From Candidatus Latescibacterota bacterium (GTDB lineage Bacteria; Latescibacterota; UBA2968; UBA8231), in NCBI GenBank assembly GCA_021295675.1, contig JAGWBY010000060.1, positions 1-16,079 of the forward strand: DNA of 16,079 nucleotides. Direction: 5' to 3'. The notes beneath the pieces are model-generated. The model worked only from the letters and a program-made list of their open reading frames with translations, had not been told where the DNA came from and did no database searches. Each line of letters starts with the position of its first letter. Positions within the stretch are counted from its first letter, which is position 1. Made by a program: the position numbers and the translations under genes. Shown here in pieces: positions 1-9,198 of the stretch.

Positions 1-1803
1 CACCGAGGGCTTCCGCGACATGCTGGAGATCGCCCGCCAGATTCGCCCCACCCTCTACGACTTGCAGTTTGAAAAGCCGCGGCCCCTCGTGCCGCGTCAC
101 CGCTGTTTTGGCGTGCCCGAGCGCCTCGATGCCAGCGGCGCAGAGCTAACACCGCTCGACGAAGACGCCCTGCGCCAAGTAGCCGGCAAGCTGCGCGCCG
201 AGGGCGTCGAGTCCATCGCCGTCTGCTTTTTGCACGCCTATGCCAATCCCGTCCACGAGCGGCGGGCCGGAGAGATTATCGCCGGGGTCTTTCCCGAGGC
301 TGTTGTCTCGCTGTCCGCAGTTCCGCGAGTACTTGCGGGCCAGCACGACCGTGATCAATAGCTGCATCCGCCCGGTCGTCGCGCACTACTTGCAGCGGAT
401 CGAAGACCGCTTGGCACAGGCCGGTATCGCCGCTGAGTTGCTCGTAATGCAGAGTAGCGGCGGGGTGTACACCTTTGCCGCGGCGCGGCAAAAGCCAGTG
501 TACATGGTCGAGTCCGGTCCGGCCGCCGGGGTGATTGCGGCAGCGCATTTGGGTCAAGCACGCGGCTACGACCAAGTGATTTCCTTCGACATGGGCGGGA
601 CGACCGCCAAAGCCGGGCTAATCCAAGGCGGTGCGCCCAGCGTGACCAAGGACTACGAGGTCGGGACGACGGCGCAATCGGGCGTCGGGGCGACTCGCGG
701 CGCTGGCTATCCAATCCGCACACCAGTAATCGACCTCGTGGAAATCGGCGCGGGCGGCGGGTCCATCGCCTGGGTGGATCCGGGCGGCATACTGCGAGTC
801 GGTCCCCAAAGCGCTGGAGCCGATCCCGGGCCGGTCTGCTATGGCCAAGGCGGGACTCAACCTACAGTCACCGACGCCAATCTCGTCTTGGGCCGGCTCA
901 ACCCTAACTATTTCCTCGGCGGCGAAATCGCCCTCGACCCAGCGGCCGCACAACGCGCCATCGAACAACACTGCGCCCAGCCGCTGGGCATGGACCTAGT
1001 CGAAGCGGCCCACGGCATCGTCGAGATCGCCAACACCGCCATGGTCAACGCGCTGCGGCTGGTCTCCGTGCAGCGCGGCTACGACCCGCGCGGGCGCGGG
1101 GCCAGCCCACGCCAACCGCCTCGCCGCCCTGACCGAGATCCCCGTGGCGATCATTCCCCAAAGTCCGGGTACAGCTTCGGCCTTGGGCCTGTTGGTGACG
1201 GACTTAAAACACGATTACGCGACGACCCTCATCCAGCGGCTGGACCAAGTAGTACCCCAAGCCTTGGAGCAGACCTTCCGCGAGTTAGAGGCGCAGGGGC
1301 GGGAAACGCTTGGGCGCGAGGGGATGGCGGAAGCGGCAATGGACTTCAGACGCCAAGCGGATCTGCGCTACGTTGGGCAGAGCCACGAGTTGACGCTGCC
1401 GTTGGCAACCGAAACCTTGGGTCCAGCGCAACTAGCGCAGCTATTGGCACAGTTCCACCGCACGCACGACCGCGCCTATGGCTTTAGCGCACCGGGTGAA
1501 GACGTCGAGCTAGTCAGTGTGCGGCTCTCGGCCATCGGCCAGATCGCCAAACCCGCGCTGGCACCGCTGGCACAGGCCACCGGAGAGGCGACGGCCAAAG
1601 GACAGCGCCCGGTGTATTTCGCCGAGAGCGAGAGATTCGTCGATTGCCCGGTGTACGACCGCTATGCACTGGGGGCTGGCGCAGTAGTGCAAGGGCCGGC
1701 CATCGTCGAGGAGATCGATTCAACCACCGTCGTCCATCCTCAGTACCAAGTGCGCGTGGACGAAGTGGGGCAGATGGTGCTGACGGCAGTAGAAGCGCGT
1801 TGA
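1..1803 (+). pseudogene. hyuA: Hydantoinase/oxoprolinase subunit A (N-methylhydantoinase A family), 5'-truncated, two frame breaks
   Basis: This is the ATP-dependent ring-opening subunit of the hydantoinase/5-oxoprolinase/acetone carboxylase family. The start lies before the window, and the reading begins in frame 2 with TEGFRDMLEIARQ. Hallmarks follow in order: IAVCFLHAYANP, STTVINSCIRP, the actin-like phosphate motif FDMGGTTAKAG (near 590), GAGGGSIAWVD, then SAGADPGPVCYG and PTVTDANLVLGRL. The protein is spread over three frames. Frame 2 runs to about 320, where the usual SxEVL between VSL and PQFREY is missing (about 14 bases). Frame 3 runs to about 1092, where the usual xFxLVAFG between YDPR and GAGPAHA is missing (about 23 bases). 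Frame 1 then runs to the TGA at 1801. No stop codon interrupts the homologous parts. A HyuB partner is not downstream and may lie upstream of the window. The substrate cannot be told. As written, no full-length protein can be made. Confidence 0.9.
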
Positions 1804-1813
1804 ACCACTACCA

Positions 1814-2818
1814 ATGACCTGGGGACGCACATACCTGTGGATCGCCATACTGATCTTCGCCGCTGCCGCTTCGGTGGTGGCCCGCCTCGTCGAAATCGGC
1901 GAAGCGAACCTAATAGATGGCAGCAATCCCATTTCCTTTTGCAACCTGCTTTTCGCCGGCAATCTCGTCGCGGCGCTAACCCTGTTCGCCCTCTATCACC
2001 GGGAATGGCGTCCCGCCAGCCTGCGCGCCCTATCGCGTCGGCAATGGCTGATCCAGACAGCCTTGGCCCTTACCTCCGGCGCAATAGCCCCGGCCATGAT
2101 GTTTACGGCCATTGCCCATACCTCTGTCACCAACATCGTCCTGATCGAGACCATAGAAATTCCCCTCGGCCTGTTGCTGGCTTGGCTGCTCTATCGAGAA
2201 AAGTCGAACTGGACAGCCGTACTGGGGGCCTTGTGCGCCCTCGGCGGCGTGGCCACGACCCTCATCTTGCAGATGGACGCGTCGCCAGAGAGTATGGCCG
2301 CAGCGCGGATGCAGGGCGGAGTGGGCTACGGTGAATTCTTTGCCGCCGCCGCTACCGTGCTCCTCGTCTGCGGTGCCGAGATCGGCCGCAAACAACTCCA
2401 GACCATCCCCTTGGGCATCTTCAGCGTCTTCCGCAATATAGTCGGCGCGCTCTTCTTCCTCGGCATTGGCCTATACGTTTTTGGCCTTGACCACTTCGCC
2501 GACATCTTCTCCCCGCTGCTCTGGGGCTGGATGCTGCTGTACGGAGGGATTGTGGTGGCTTGCGGTCAATTGGCGTGGTTTGCCGGCATCAAGCGCGTGC
2601 GCCCGGCCGACATTGCCACAGCGTCGTCCTTTTCGCCGGTAGCCGGCGTGCTCTTCGCCGGTCTCATCTTGGGCGAGGTACCCATGCCCGCCCAGCTCAT
2701 CGGCGGCGGCATCATCCTCGTGGGCATCGCCATCGCCCTGTGGGGCGAGCTACGCGCCACCCGCCCGACGCGGCCACCCAAGACCGACGACAAGGCCAAA
2801 GCCTTCACCGGAGTCTAA
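1814..2818 (+). CDS. EamA/DMT-superfamily transporter, 10 membrane segments
   Basis: A 334-residue, very hydrophobic protein with the layout of the drug/metabolite transporter superfamily. Two EamA-type halves of five membrane helices each lie at roughly residues 5-150 and 175-310, followed by a short charged tail ending TDDKAKAFTGV. Family signatures are visible: the end of the first half has IETIEIPLGLLLAWLLYREK followed by a glycine-rich helix (GALCALGGVATTLIL). The second half has the matching PVAGVLFAGLILGEVPMPAQLIGGGIILVGI. Such proteins export or import small metabolites at the inner membrane, and the substrate is not predictable here. The ATG is 10 bases after the hyuA stop, so the two are probably co-transcribed. 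Its stop is only 5 bases from the stop of the convergent dipeptidase gene, leaving no room for a separate terminator. Confidence 0.9.
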   Translation: MTWGRTYLWIAILIFAAAASVVARLVEIGEANLIDGSNPISFCNLLFAGNLVAALTLFALYHREWRPASLRALSRRQWLIQTALALTSGAIAPAMMFTAIAHTSVTNIVLIETIEIPLGLLLAWLLYREKSNWTAVLGALCALGGVATTLILQMDASPESMAAARMQGGVGYGEFFAAAATVLLVCGAEIGRKQLQTIPLGIFSVFRNIVGALFFLGIGLYVFGLDHFADIFSPLLWGWMLLYGGIVVACGQLAWFAGIKRVRPADIATASSFSPVAGVLFAGLILGEVPMPAQLIGGGIILVGIAIALWGELRATRPTRPPKTDDKAKAFTGV

Positions 2819-2823
2819 TTCAA

Positions 2824-3540
2824 TTACTTCACGGGAAAATCAAAGTACGCGTCTGGATACGGTTCGTCTTTAAGCGTATAGTGCCACCATTCTTTGTCGT
2901 AATTCACAAAACCGTGCTTTTCCATCGCGGACTTTAACAACAGCCGGTTGCGTCTCTGTTGCTCTGAAATCAGCGGATCGTCCGTATTGGACAACGCGTC
3001 GAAATAATCAAATGGCGTACCCATATCCAACTCGGCAGAACTCGCACTCTCGACTAGCGTCAAATCGAGCGTGCTTCCCCTGCTGTGGCCCGATTTGTCT
3101 GCGATATAGCCCTTCTCGATGAGTTGAGATTTATCTTCGTTGGGATAGTACTCCGCCTTCATTTTTTGATCGTCGGCATCGCGCACCCACGCTACAAAGT
3201 GATCCACCGCTTGTTGCGGGCGATAGCAGTCAAAAATTTTCAACGCGTATCCCACCTCGCTTATGTCACGCTGTACTTTTTTGAGTGCCTCACTGGCCGG
3301 TCTAGTCAGAATGCACTTCGCGCTTTCATACCCCCTCACTTTTGTCCCCAAAAAGTTGTCATTTGAATAGTACCGGATATCAAAAACAAGGGACGGGATT
3401 TCGTCGTTGACCACGACAAACTGCTCGGGCATCGACGCATCATCTTCGGCAATAGCAATGGTTGCTTCTTGCGAACAACTCACAAAAAAGAGCAGCGCAA
3501 CAATGCACTGGCCTCGCTGTACAATCGAGAGCACTTTCAT
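2824..3540 (-). CDS. ddpX: D-alanyl-D-alanine dipeptidase, VanX/DdpX type (peptidase M15D), probable lipoprotein
   Basis: A zinc dipeptidase of 238 residues that cleaves D-Ala-D-Ala, a peptidoglycan building block, in VanX/DdpX relatives. The catalytic set is complete: YRP with Arg107, SGHSRGSTLDL giving zinc ligands His152 and Asp159, and EWWH giving Glu217 and zinc ligand His220. The N-terminus is a hydrophobic signal ending FFVSC with Cys22 as the likely lipidation site, so the enzyme is probably anchored in the envelope facing the periplasm. I chose the ATG at 3540 because it starts the signal peptide. A GTG at 3555, overlapping the TGA of tldE (GTGA), would add five residues and would couple translation to tldE. 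Its codons are less GC-biased than those of its neighbours. It is the last gene of the tldD-tldE-ddpX group. Peptidoglycan recycling or defence against D-Ala-D-Ala-binding compounds are both possible; no vanHA genes are visible. Confidence 0.88.
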   Translation of the reverse strand: MKVLSIVQRGQCIVALLFFVSCSQEATIAIAEDDASMPEQFVVVNDEIPSLVFDIRYYSNDNFLGTKVRGYESAKCILTRPASEALKKVQRDISEVGYALKIFDCYRPQQAVDHFVAWVRDADDQKMKAEYYPNEDKSQLIEKGYIADKSGHSRGSTLDLTLVESASSAELDMGTPFDYFDALSNTDDPLISEQQRRNRLLLKSAMEKHGFVNYDKEWWHYTLKDEPYPDAYFDFPVK

Positions 3541-3551
3541 GCGACAGCTTC

Positions 3552-5324
3552 TCACTTGTCGAAGTAGGGATGCGCGGATACAGGCGCTTTGGGGATCTCG
3601 CCACTCGGTGGCTTGAGCGTGATGTCCTCGAACAGGACCATGCGAGGCGTGACGATACTCACGAGGACTTCACCTCCCCGTCCGCGGTAAAAGGGCGAGG
3701 AGTTGCCCTCTGAGCGAAAGGAAACGGTGTTGACCGCGTGCGTCTTGGACACCTTCACGATGTCCTTGAAGGTATAAAGACCGATGCCCGCAAATTCCGC
3801 GTTGCGCACTAGTTCCTCGCGGCCGTCGAGATAGACTTTATGGACGAAGATCGCGTTTGCCAGCTTGTCCTCGTCATCGGAGGAACCGGGAGAAAAGAAG
3901 ATAACCTGAGAGCCGGAAACCTCGTACGACGGGTTGGCAATGTGGGTGACAATGTAGCCGTACTGTTTTTTCTGCCGTTTGATCAGCTTGAAGAATTCCT
4001 TGCGGATGTCCTTTTCGCTCGAACCTTTCTCCGCCTCGACCAAGATATTGCTAGGAGCGACACCCGGACCGCGGCGACTGCCGGTACTCTGGTCAATGCC
4101 GCGCACGGGCGTACGCGTCGTCAGCAGAGTCTCCAACACGCCCTTCCGTATTAAGCGCACCGGGCGCGCCGGCACGCCTTCGTCGTCAACCCGGTAGCCG
4201 CCGAACAAGGGCAGCTTTTTATACGCGTCCATGAGCGGCTCGGCGCGCACGCTGAGGAATTCGGGCAAAACGCGCACGCCAATCTTGTCGAGAAAAGGGT
4301 TTTCCTTCTTCTGCGGATAGTAGCGCTCGTATTGCGGATTGTCGGACAGCGCCCGGCGCGTCGCTAATACGTAGGGCACAAACCCCTGATTGAACAACTC
4401 CGTAGCCGCCTGACCCGAGAAGATCACGGGGCCGGTATAGCGCTCGACCAGCGGTGCCTGGCGCAACTGCTTCAGACGCTCGCCCATCGTCTTGATTTGC
4501 GCGGTCAGCTCGTCGTCGCTGGGCAGGTCTTCCGGCGAACGGGCGTACACCGCGACGAAATCTTCCAGCGGCATGCCGTCGGGAGCTTGGGTAGCGGCGA
4601 CCGCGGTAAAAGTCAACGACGAACTCGTGCGAATAAAAGAAGAACCTTCACTGTTTAGGTAGTAGACCGAGGTGTTGGCCCCGTTGAGACGCACCCGCGA
4701 AGTGTAGATGTCGGGCATCTCGCGGAACAGGTCCGAAAGCTGGCGCACTCGCTGATCCAACTCGTCGAGATCCAAGACGGCGGGTGCCATTTCGTCCACT
4801 TCGGTGGCGGGCTTCTCTCTGCTGAAATCGGGAATCTCTTCGGTGCGGGTTTTGTTCTGCAAGGTAGCGCGCTTCCTAGCTATATCTTCGAGCGCCTTCT
4901 TGTAAGCACCGTCGGTGGCCAGCCAGATTTTGCGTCGCAACTCGTCGTAGTCGTCCTCAAGGGGCAATTGCATGCTGCCCCCGTACATGCGCACCACGCC
5001 CGAACCGCCGAAGGAAAACGAGCGGAAGTTGGTGTTGTCGAGATCGTAGTCTCCGACCCGCACTTCGACACTGAGTGCGCGCGAGTGCCCCTCGCCACTT
5101 CCGAGCAGACTGCCGAAGGTCGCCGAGCTGCCCTTGGACTTTACTTCGCGCACGAGGTAGGAAATGAAGTAGGGCTGTTCTAGGTCTTCGAGCTGGAGTT
5201 GCTGCATCGAGCGCGCCAATTCATCGCGCAGGGCGCGCTGCAAAACGTCGTCTTCAGCGTAGACGGAGGAAAACGCCAGAAAAGTAGCAGTCGTCAGAAC
5301 GTAGATAAAGAACCTTTTGCACAT
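3552..5324 (-). CDS. tldE: Exported TldE/PmbA-type protein lacking the zinc motif
   Basis: A 590-residue member of the TldD/PmbA (peptidase U62) family, and a tandem paralogue of the next gene upstream. It shares the blocks RVGDYDLDNTNF, YYLNSEGSS, LPLFGGYRVDDEGVPA, PSNILVEAEKG and VYLDGREELVRNAEFAGI. At the place where its neighbour has HEIFGH it has NQGFVPY, so the zinc-binding HExxxH is gone. This matches the established TldD/TldE pair, where only TldD carries the metal. The N-terminus MCKRFFIYVLTTATFLAF followed by SSVYA is a signal peptide, so it works outside the cytoplasm, unlike E. coli PmbA. The start at 5324 is chosen for its AGGAG ribosome site; a TTG at 5357 would overlap the tldD stop but would bury the signal peptide. 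It lies 29 bases after tldD and overlaps or abuts ddpX. Confidence 0.9.
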   Translation of the reverse strand: MCKRFFIYVLTTATFLAFSSVYAEDDVLQRALRDELARSMQQLQLEDLEQPYFISYLVREVKSKGSSATFGSLLGSGEGHSRALSVEVRVGDYDLDNTNFRSFSFGGSGVVRMYGGSMQLPLEDDYDELRRKIWLATDGAYKKALEDIARKRATLQNKTRTEEIPDFSREKPATEVDEMAPAVLDLDELDQRVRQLSDLFREMPDIYTSRVRLNGANTSVYYLNSEGSSFIRTSSSLTFTAVAATQAPDGMPLEDFVAVYARSPEDLPSDDELTAQIKTMGERLKQLRQAPLVERYTGPVIFSGQAATELFNQGFVPYVLATRRALSDNPQYERYYPQKKENPFLDKIGVRVLPEFLSVRAEPLMDAYKKLPLFGGYRVDDEGVPARPVRLIRKGVLETLLTTRTPVRGIDQSTGSRRGPGVAPSNILVEAEKGSSEKDIRKEFFKLIKRQKKQYGYIVTHIANPSYEVSGSQVIFFSPGSSDDEDKLANAIFVHKVYLDGREELVRNAEFAGIGLYTFKDIVKVSKTHAVNTVSFRSEGNSSPFYRGRGGEVLVSIVTPRMVLFEDITLKPPSGEIPKAPVSAHPYFDK

Positions 5325-5353
5325 GGGATAGCTCCTGCCGGATGGGAGAGGAC

Positions 5354-7145
5354 TCAAAGGAGGTCGTCCGCTTCTTCTTCAGCGGACTCGGAAAACGGTG
5401 CTTCGAGGATGGGGCGGCGCTCTTGGGACTTCTCCTTCTTCTGCACTTCAATCTGCGAGATGAAAATACCAGGAGAGACCGCTGCTACGGGCACGCCTCC
5501 TGACTCAGCACCACAGATGCCGTTGAACACGTCGGGCTGATCGTCGGCCGCGGCGATCTGGCTGAAGGCGGTGAGTGGCGTGCCGATCAGATCAACTCCG
5601 CGCACCAGTTCCTCGCGCCCATCGGTGTAAATCCGGTACACCAAGATGGGAAGCACGTTGAAGGCGTTGGGTATGGTGCGGCCGGTGATGGTGAAGCCCC
5701 CCTGGATGTCCTCGAAGTAGAGACCAAACTCCTTCCCCTCCATGCGGCACTGTTCGATGAGCATCTCCTTGAGCTGATCCCGGGTCAGCGGCTCCGAGGT
5801 CTCGACGATGAGATTGGACTGGCGCGCCACCGGGGCGTAGCCCGCCTGCTTGCGTCCGTGGCCGTTGGAGTTGGGGAAATTCTCAATTGGCGAGCGCGAC
5901 ATGAGGAAGCGGCGGAAAACCCCGTTCTCGACCACGGCCACCCGCTGTCCCTTGACGCCCTGATTGTCGTACGCATAGGCCCCCACCAGATCCTTGCCAG
6001 CGCTGCTGGCCTGAGTGGGATCGAAGTAAACCGAGAAGGTCTCGGGCAGGACTTTCTCTCCTATTTTCTTTTTAAAGGTCTGGCCCTCGTCCTCGCGCTT
6101 CTGGCGATGGCCTTCGATGCGGTGACCGAAGATTTCGTGGAAGAGGACGCCGCTGGCGCGGCCCGACAGAATCGCCGGACCCGTGTAGGGAGCGACCACC
6201 GGGGCTTCGCGCAGGGCGTGCAAGTCGGCGATCATGTCCTCCACTAAGGCGAGGACCTCCTCGTCGCTGGGCAGGCCCTCCGGGGCAAAGGCGGAGAAGG
6301 ATTCGTAGCGCGGCAATTCCATGCCGTCGTCGGCCTTGGTGACGGTAGAGCACCTGCGAAGTTTGGATCTCGCTGCCCTCGCTGTTGACGTATTGGCAAG
6401 TCGAGATATTGGCCGAGAGGGTGGCGTCGGCTTCGTAGATGTCGCCGGATTGGGCGAAGGGGGCCGTGTATTTCTTGAGCTTGGCCTCCCATTCGTCGCG
6501 GGAAATGTCAAAGGAGGCGGGGGCTTCCACATAGCGCTCGACCGGCTCCTTGGAGAAATCGTCCGACTGGTCTTCCTCTTCGACCTTGACCTGGACGTTG
6601 GTCTTGACCGTGGTCAGTTGTTCGATGGCACGCTTGTATTTCTTGTCGGTGTGATACCACAGCACGCTGCGAATGGCGTCTGGATCGTCCTCAATGGGAA
6701 TTTCGATCATCGAATAGCGGTCGGAGAAATTGCTAGGACCGCCGCGCACCTGATGCGTATTGTCGAAGGCGTAGTCTCCCACGCGCAGATCAATATCGAG
6801 CTGGCGGCGGCGCGATTCGTTGCTGTAGGTCAGCGCGCCAAAGGAAGCTCCGACCCTGATCCCCTCCGTCTCCGTGATTTCGTAGCTGAGGTAATAGGGC
6901 GGGATCGGCTGCTCCTTGAGCACACTGAAGGAGCGAGTCAATTCCTCCTGCATGGCCTGCAGCGTAGGACTGGGCGAGCTATCCACAATAGCACCCATAC
7001 CTGGCGTAGGCAGCCTAGGCATATTCCGTTCGCCGGTCTCCCCATCGTCTGCTCCAAGCGGAGAAGAGGTCTCAGCCCAAACGCCGGTCGCGGTGAACGC
7101 GGCGCAGACGAGGCCAAGGTATAAAAGTCTGGAAAGCGATCTCAT
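5354..7145 (-). pseudogene. tldD: Exported TldD-type zinc protease with intact HExxxH, broken by one frame shift
   Basis: The catalytic member of the TldD/TldE pair. It starts at ATG 7145 (AAGG ribosome site upstream) with a signal peptide MRSLSRLLYLGLVCAAF ending GVWA, so the product is exported. The HExxxH zinc motif reads HEIFGH (plus-strand 6122-6139) and is preceded by GPAILSGRASGVLF. Conserved blocks RVGDYAFDNTH, YVNSEGSEIQTS, AYAYDNQGVKGQ and IYTDGREELVRGVDLIGTPL are present. Around 6340-6350 the frame changes between SEIQTSQVLYR and TKADDGMELPRY. Aligned to the adjacent paralogue (TSSSLTFTAVAATQAPDGM), 16 bases are present where 30 are expected, so about 14 are missing, in a segment N-terminal to the active site. 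Everything before and after reads cleanly. The C-terminus ends in an acidic tail (SAEEEADDLL). It probably opens an operon with tldE and ddpX. Confidence 0.88.
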
Positions 7146-7294
7146 TGGCGTACCTTTCTTTGGTTTAGCGCAGAAATCTCTGCATGTCGGCAACTTAGCT
7201 AGCATAGGTAGACATCGGGAATCAGACGTCCCTTTGGGATGCGGGTTACCTTCCCGTTCTCAGCCGCTTGATGACGTGATATGCGGGCGACCTG
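7146..7294 (-). promoter_or_regulatory. Short gap before tldD with a small inverted repeat at 7170-7183
   Basis: The 149 bases between the cupin stop and the tldD start hold a perfect 5-base inverted repeat with a 4-base loop (GCAGA and TCTGC, 7170-7183), about 25 bases before the tldD ATG. It lies in the likely 5' untranslated leader and could be an operator or a small leader hairpin. No convincing -35/-10 pair is seen. The cupin may be co-transcribed through this gap. Confidence 0.3.
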
Positions 7295-7903
7295 CTATAC
7301 CCGCTCGGCCTGGGGCTCGGCCGCTCCGTGGGCATGATCCCACAAATGTCCTCGCCGCTTCTGGCCCTCTAGCGTCGTTTCAAAGTACACCCCCCGCACT
7401 GGCTCGTGCACCAACGGCATATCGTGATGATGCCCCATGCCCGTGGCAAGGCAGTCTCCCGGCTTCATTTCGTACGCCTTGCCCTCGGAAACAGCGCGAG
7501 CCTGACCCTCCAAGATGACCCAATATTCGTCGCAGTCGTGAAAGTGGCTATCGAAATTGGTCCATTTCTCGTACGGGATCGGATCGCCCTTGTCCTCGGG
7601 CTTAGAGCTATTGTCCATGTTGAAGATGCCCGAGCCGCCCGTCTCCGCCCCCCAGCGTGCCGCCTCTTCTACTTCCAACACCTCAAAAGACCCTGGACCA
7701 GTCAAATCTATATTGGCACCCGCAGCAGCTTCCACCTCCTCGGCACCCACCCGCAGCCGACAGCCCCCCTCTCCCACAATCAGCTTCTCCACCTCTCCAC
7801 GACGCGCAAAGCAGTGTTCATCGCCTGCGTTGAGCCGCACGACCTCAAAATGCTCCAACTCACACCAATCGGGGTACTGGTCCTCACTTCTGAACATCGG
7901 CAT
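7295..7903 (-). CDS. Bicupin-like protein with one intact metal site
   Basis: A 202-residue protein with two cupin-like halves. The C-terminal half has a full cupin motif 1, HFHDCDEYWVILEG (ligands His120, His122, Glu126), and motif 2 around PGD (148-150) with a cluster of histidines at 158-160, so it should bind a divalent metal. The N-terminal half (about 15-85) has the same strand pattern (LIVGEGGCRLRVG, AGANIDLTG) but lacks the metal histidines. It is cytoplasmic, with no signal peptide. The start is supported by an AAGGA ribosome site just before ATG 7903. It may be a small dioxygenase, an isomerase or a sugar-binding protein; the fold does not tell which. It sits upstream of tldD on the same strand and is divergent from the serine hydrolase gene. 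Confidence 0.85.
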   Translation of the reverse strand: MPMFRSEDQYPDWCELEHFEVVRLNAGDEHCFARRGEVEKLIVGEGGCRLRVGAEEVEAAAGANIDLTGPGSFEVLEVEEAARWGAETGGSGIFNMDNSSKPEDKGDPIPYEKWTNFDSHFHDCDEYWVILEGQARAVSEGKAYEMKPGDCLATGMGHHHDMPLVHEPVRGVYFETTLEGQKRRGHLWDHAHGAAEPQAERV

Positions 7904-7974
7904 AACTTTCTTCCTTCTCTCCGTGTTTAAAAGGTTTTAGAGTATTATGTCGCATATAACATTGGGGAGAACGG
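7904..7974. promoter_or_regulatory. Divergent intergenic region, probable promoters for the cupin and the serine hydrolase
   Basis: This is a 71-base AT-rich gap between two divergent genes. Plus-strand -10-like words are TATTAT (7943-7948) and TATAAC (7955-7960); minus-strand reading gives CATAAT. No clear -35 box accompanies them. A GGGGAGA ribosome site precedes ATG 7975. The word ATATAACA also occurs before the propeller gene (around 9244-9251). Confidence 0.35.
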
Positions 7975-8028
7975 ATGACTAGGCAACCACGCTACCAGAC
8001 GCGGCCCTTCCAAACATCCCCGCATTGA
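7975..8028 (+). other. 17-codon ORF overlapping the start of the serine hydrolase; leader peptide or broken N-terminus
   Basis: ATG 7975 has a good ribosome site (GGGGAGA) and encodes MTRQPRYQTRPFQTSPH, ending in a TGA that overlaps the TTG at 8025 used by the serine hydrolase frame. The TTG itself has no ribosome site. Just upstream, the hydrolase frame reads LPDAALPNIPALSDRLD, which looks like the natural N-terminal run-in of this family, but it is closed by a TAG at 7980. The simplest reading is that ATG 7975 is the real start and a small deletion near 7980 split it from its gene. A coupled leader peptide is the alternative. Confidence 0.35.
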
Positions 8029-9165
8029 GCGACCGGCTCGACTCGGCCGTGCAGAGCTTCATCGACGCTCAGCAGCTCTCCGGTGCGGTTATCATCGTCG
8101 CTCGGCACGGTGCCGCAGCCCACTTCGAAGCTCGCGGCATGAGGGATGTCGAAACCGACGCGCCCATGAGCAAGGACACCATCTTCCGCATCTATTCGAT
8201 GACCAAGGCGGTCGGCAGCGTGGCCGCGATGATGCTCTGCGAAGAAGGTAAACTACAACTCGATGCCCCAGTCTCGCACTACCTTCCCGAACTGCAGGAG
8301 ATGCAGGTGGCTCCCAACCCAGCAGCAGGAGAGCACACCCCAGTAGCTGCGAAACAGAGGATGACCGTCCGCGACCTGCTGCGTCACACCTCCGGCCTGC
8401 CCGGCAACGTCGCCGTCGATACGCTCTACCGCGAGGCCGGGTTACCTCCCCTGAGTGAGTGCGACCTGCGGGAAATAGTAGCCCACCTCAACCGCGTCCA
8501 ACTCCTGTTCCACCCCGGAACGCAGTGGTACTATAGCATTGCGGCCGACATTGTCGGGCGGCTCGTGGAGGTGGCTTCGGGCCGCCTGTTTGACGAATTC
8601 CTCGCCGAGCGAATTTTTCAACCGCTGGGCATGGAAGACACCGGGTTCCACGTCCCAGCGGACAAACTCCATCGGTTTGCAGCCATGTACGGCCCGCACC
8701 CCAGCCCCACAGGGCGGCACCGCAACCAAGTGGAGCTTTCAGGAGCGGCCCAAGTTCCTCTCCTGCGGCGGCGGACTGGTCTCCACCGGTGCCGACTACC
8801 TGCGCTTTTGCCTGATGCTCGCGGGCAAGGGCGCGCTAGCTGGACAACGGCTGCTGCAAGCAGATACGGTCGAACTAATGACCCGCAACCAGTTACCCAT
8901 GTCGCTGATACCCATCCAAAAGCAACCGCAGGAACGCTACCAAGGGCTGGGCTTTGGACTGGGCTTTTCCGTTCGGGTGCAGCCGTCCGATTGGGTACCA
9001 GCCTCGCAGATCGGCGAATACGGCTGGATCGGCGGAGCCAGCACCGAGTTCTGGATTGCGCCGCAGTCCGAATTAGTGGTGATCACCCTCGCCCAATACA
9101 TGCCCTTCTCCGACCTCAGCCGAGTCGTCAAACAAATCGTGTATGACGCCCTAGAAGAGGACTAA
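8025..9165 (+). pseudogene. Class C beta-lactamase-fold serine hydrolase, broken by a frame shift
   Basis: This belongs to the beta-lactamase/transpeptidase-like family (AmpC, EstB and D-aminopeptidase relatives). The catalytic SxxK is SMTK (Ser58, Lys61 counted from 8025) in IFRIYSMTKAVGS. Also present are LLRHTSGL, WYYSIAADIVGRLVE in the place of the second motif, and FQPLGMEDTGFHVP. Frame 3 carries these up to MYGPHP (about 8700). The rest, from about 8715, is in frame 1: RPKFLSCGGGLVSTGADYLRF, and then EYGWIGGASTEFWIAPQSELVVITL, the usual C-terminal motif region. Both frames stay open across the join, so the exact point is uncertain. No signal peptide is seen, so it is probably a cytoplasmic esterase or peptidase rather than a resistance enzyme. 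The start is unsure (TTG 8025 or a damaged ATG 7975). The product ends AYxxLEED-like (YDALEED) at 9165. Confidence 0.85.
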
Positions 9166-9198
9166 GGCGCGTTGAAAACGGTCGATCGAAAAAAACAA

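Noticed and set aside
5325..5357. TTG start at 5357 for tldE overlapping the tldD stop
   Set aside because: It would place eleven residues before the signal peptide, and the ATG at 5324 has a proper AGGAG site.
6321..7124. Long plus-strand ORF opposite tldD (267 codons)
   Set aside because: It mirrors the codon pattern of tldD, has no recognisable domain and no ribosome site; it is a shadow in GC-rich DNA.
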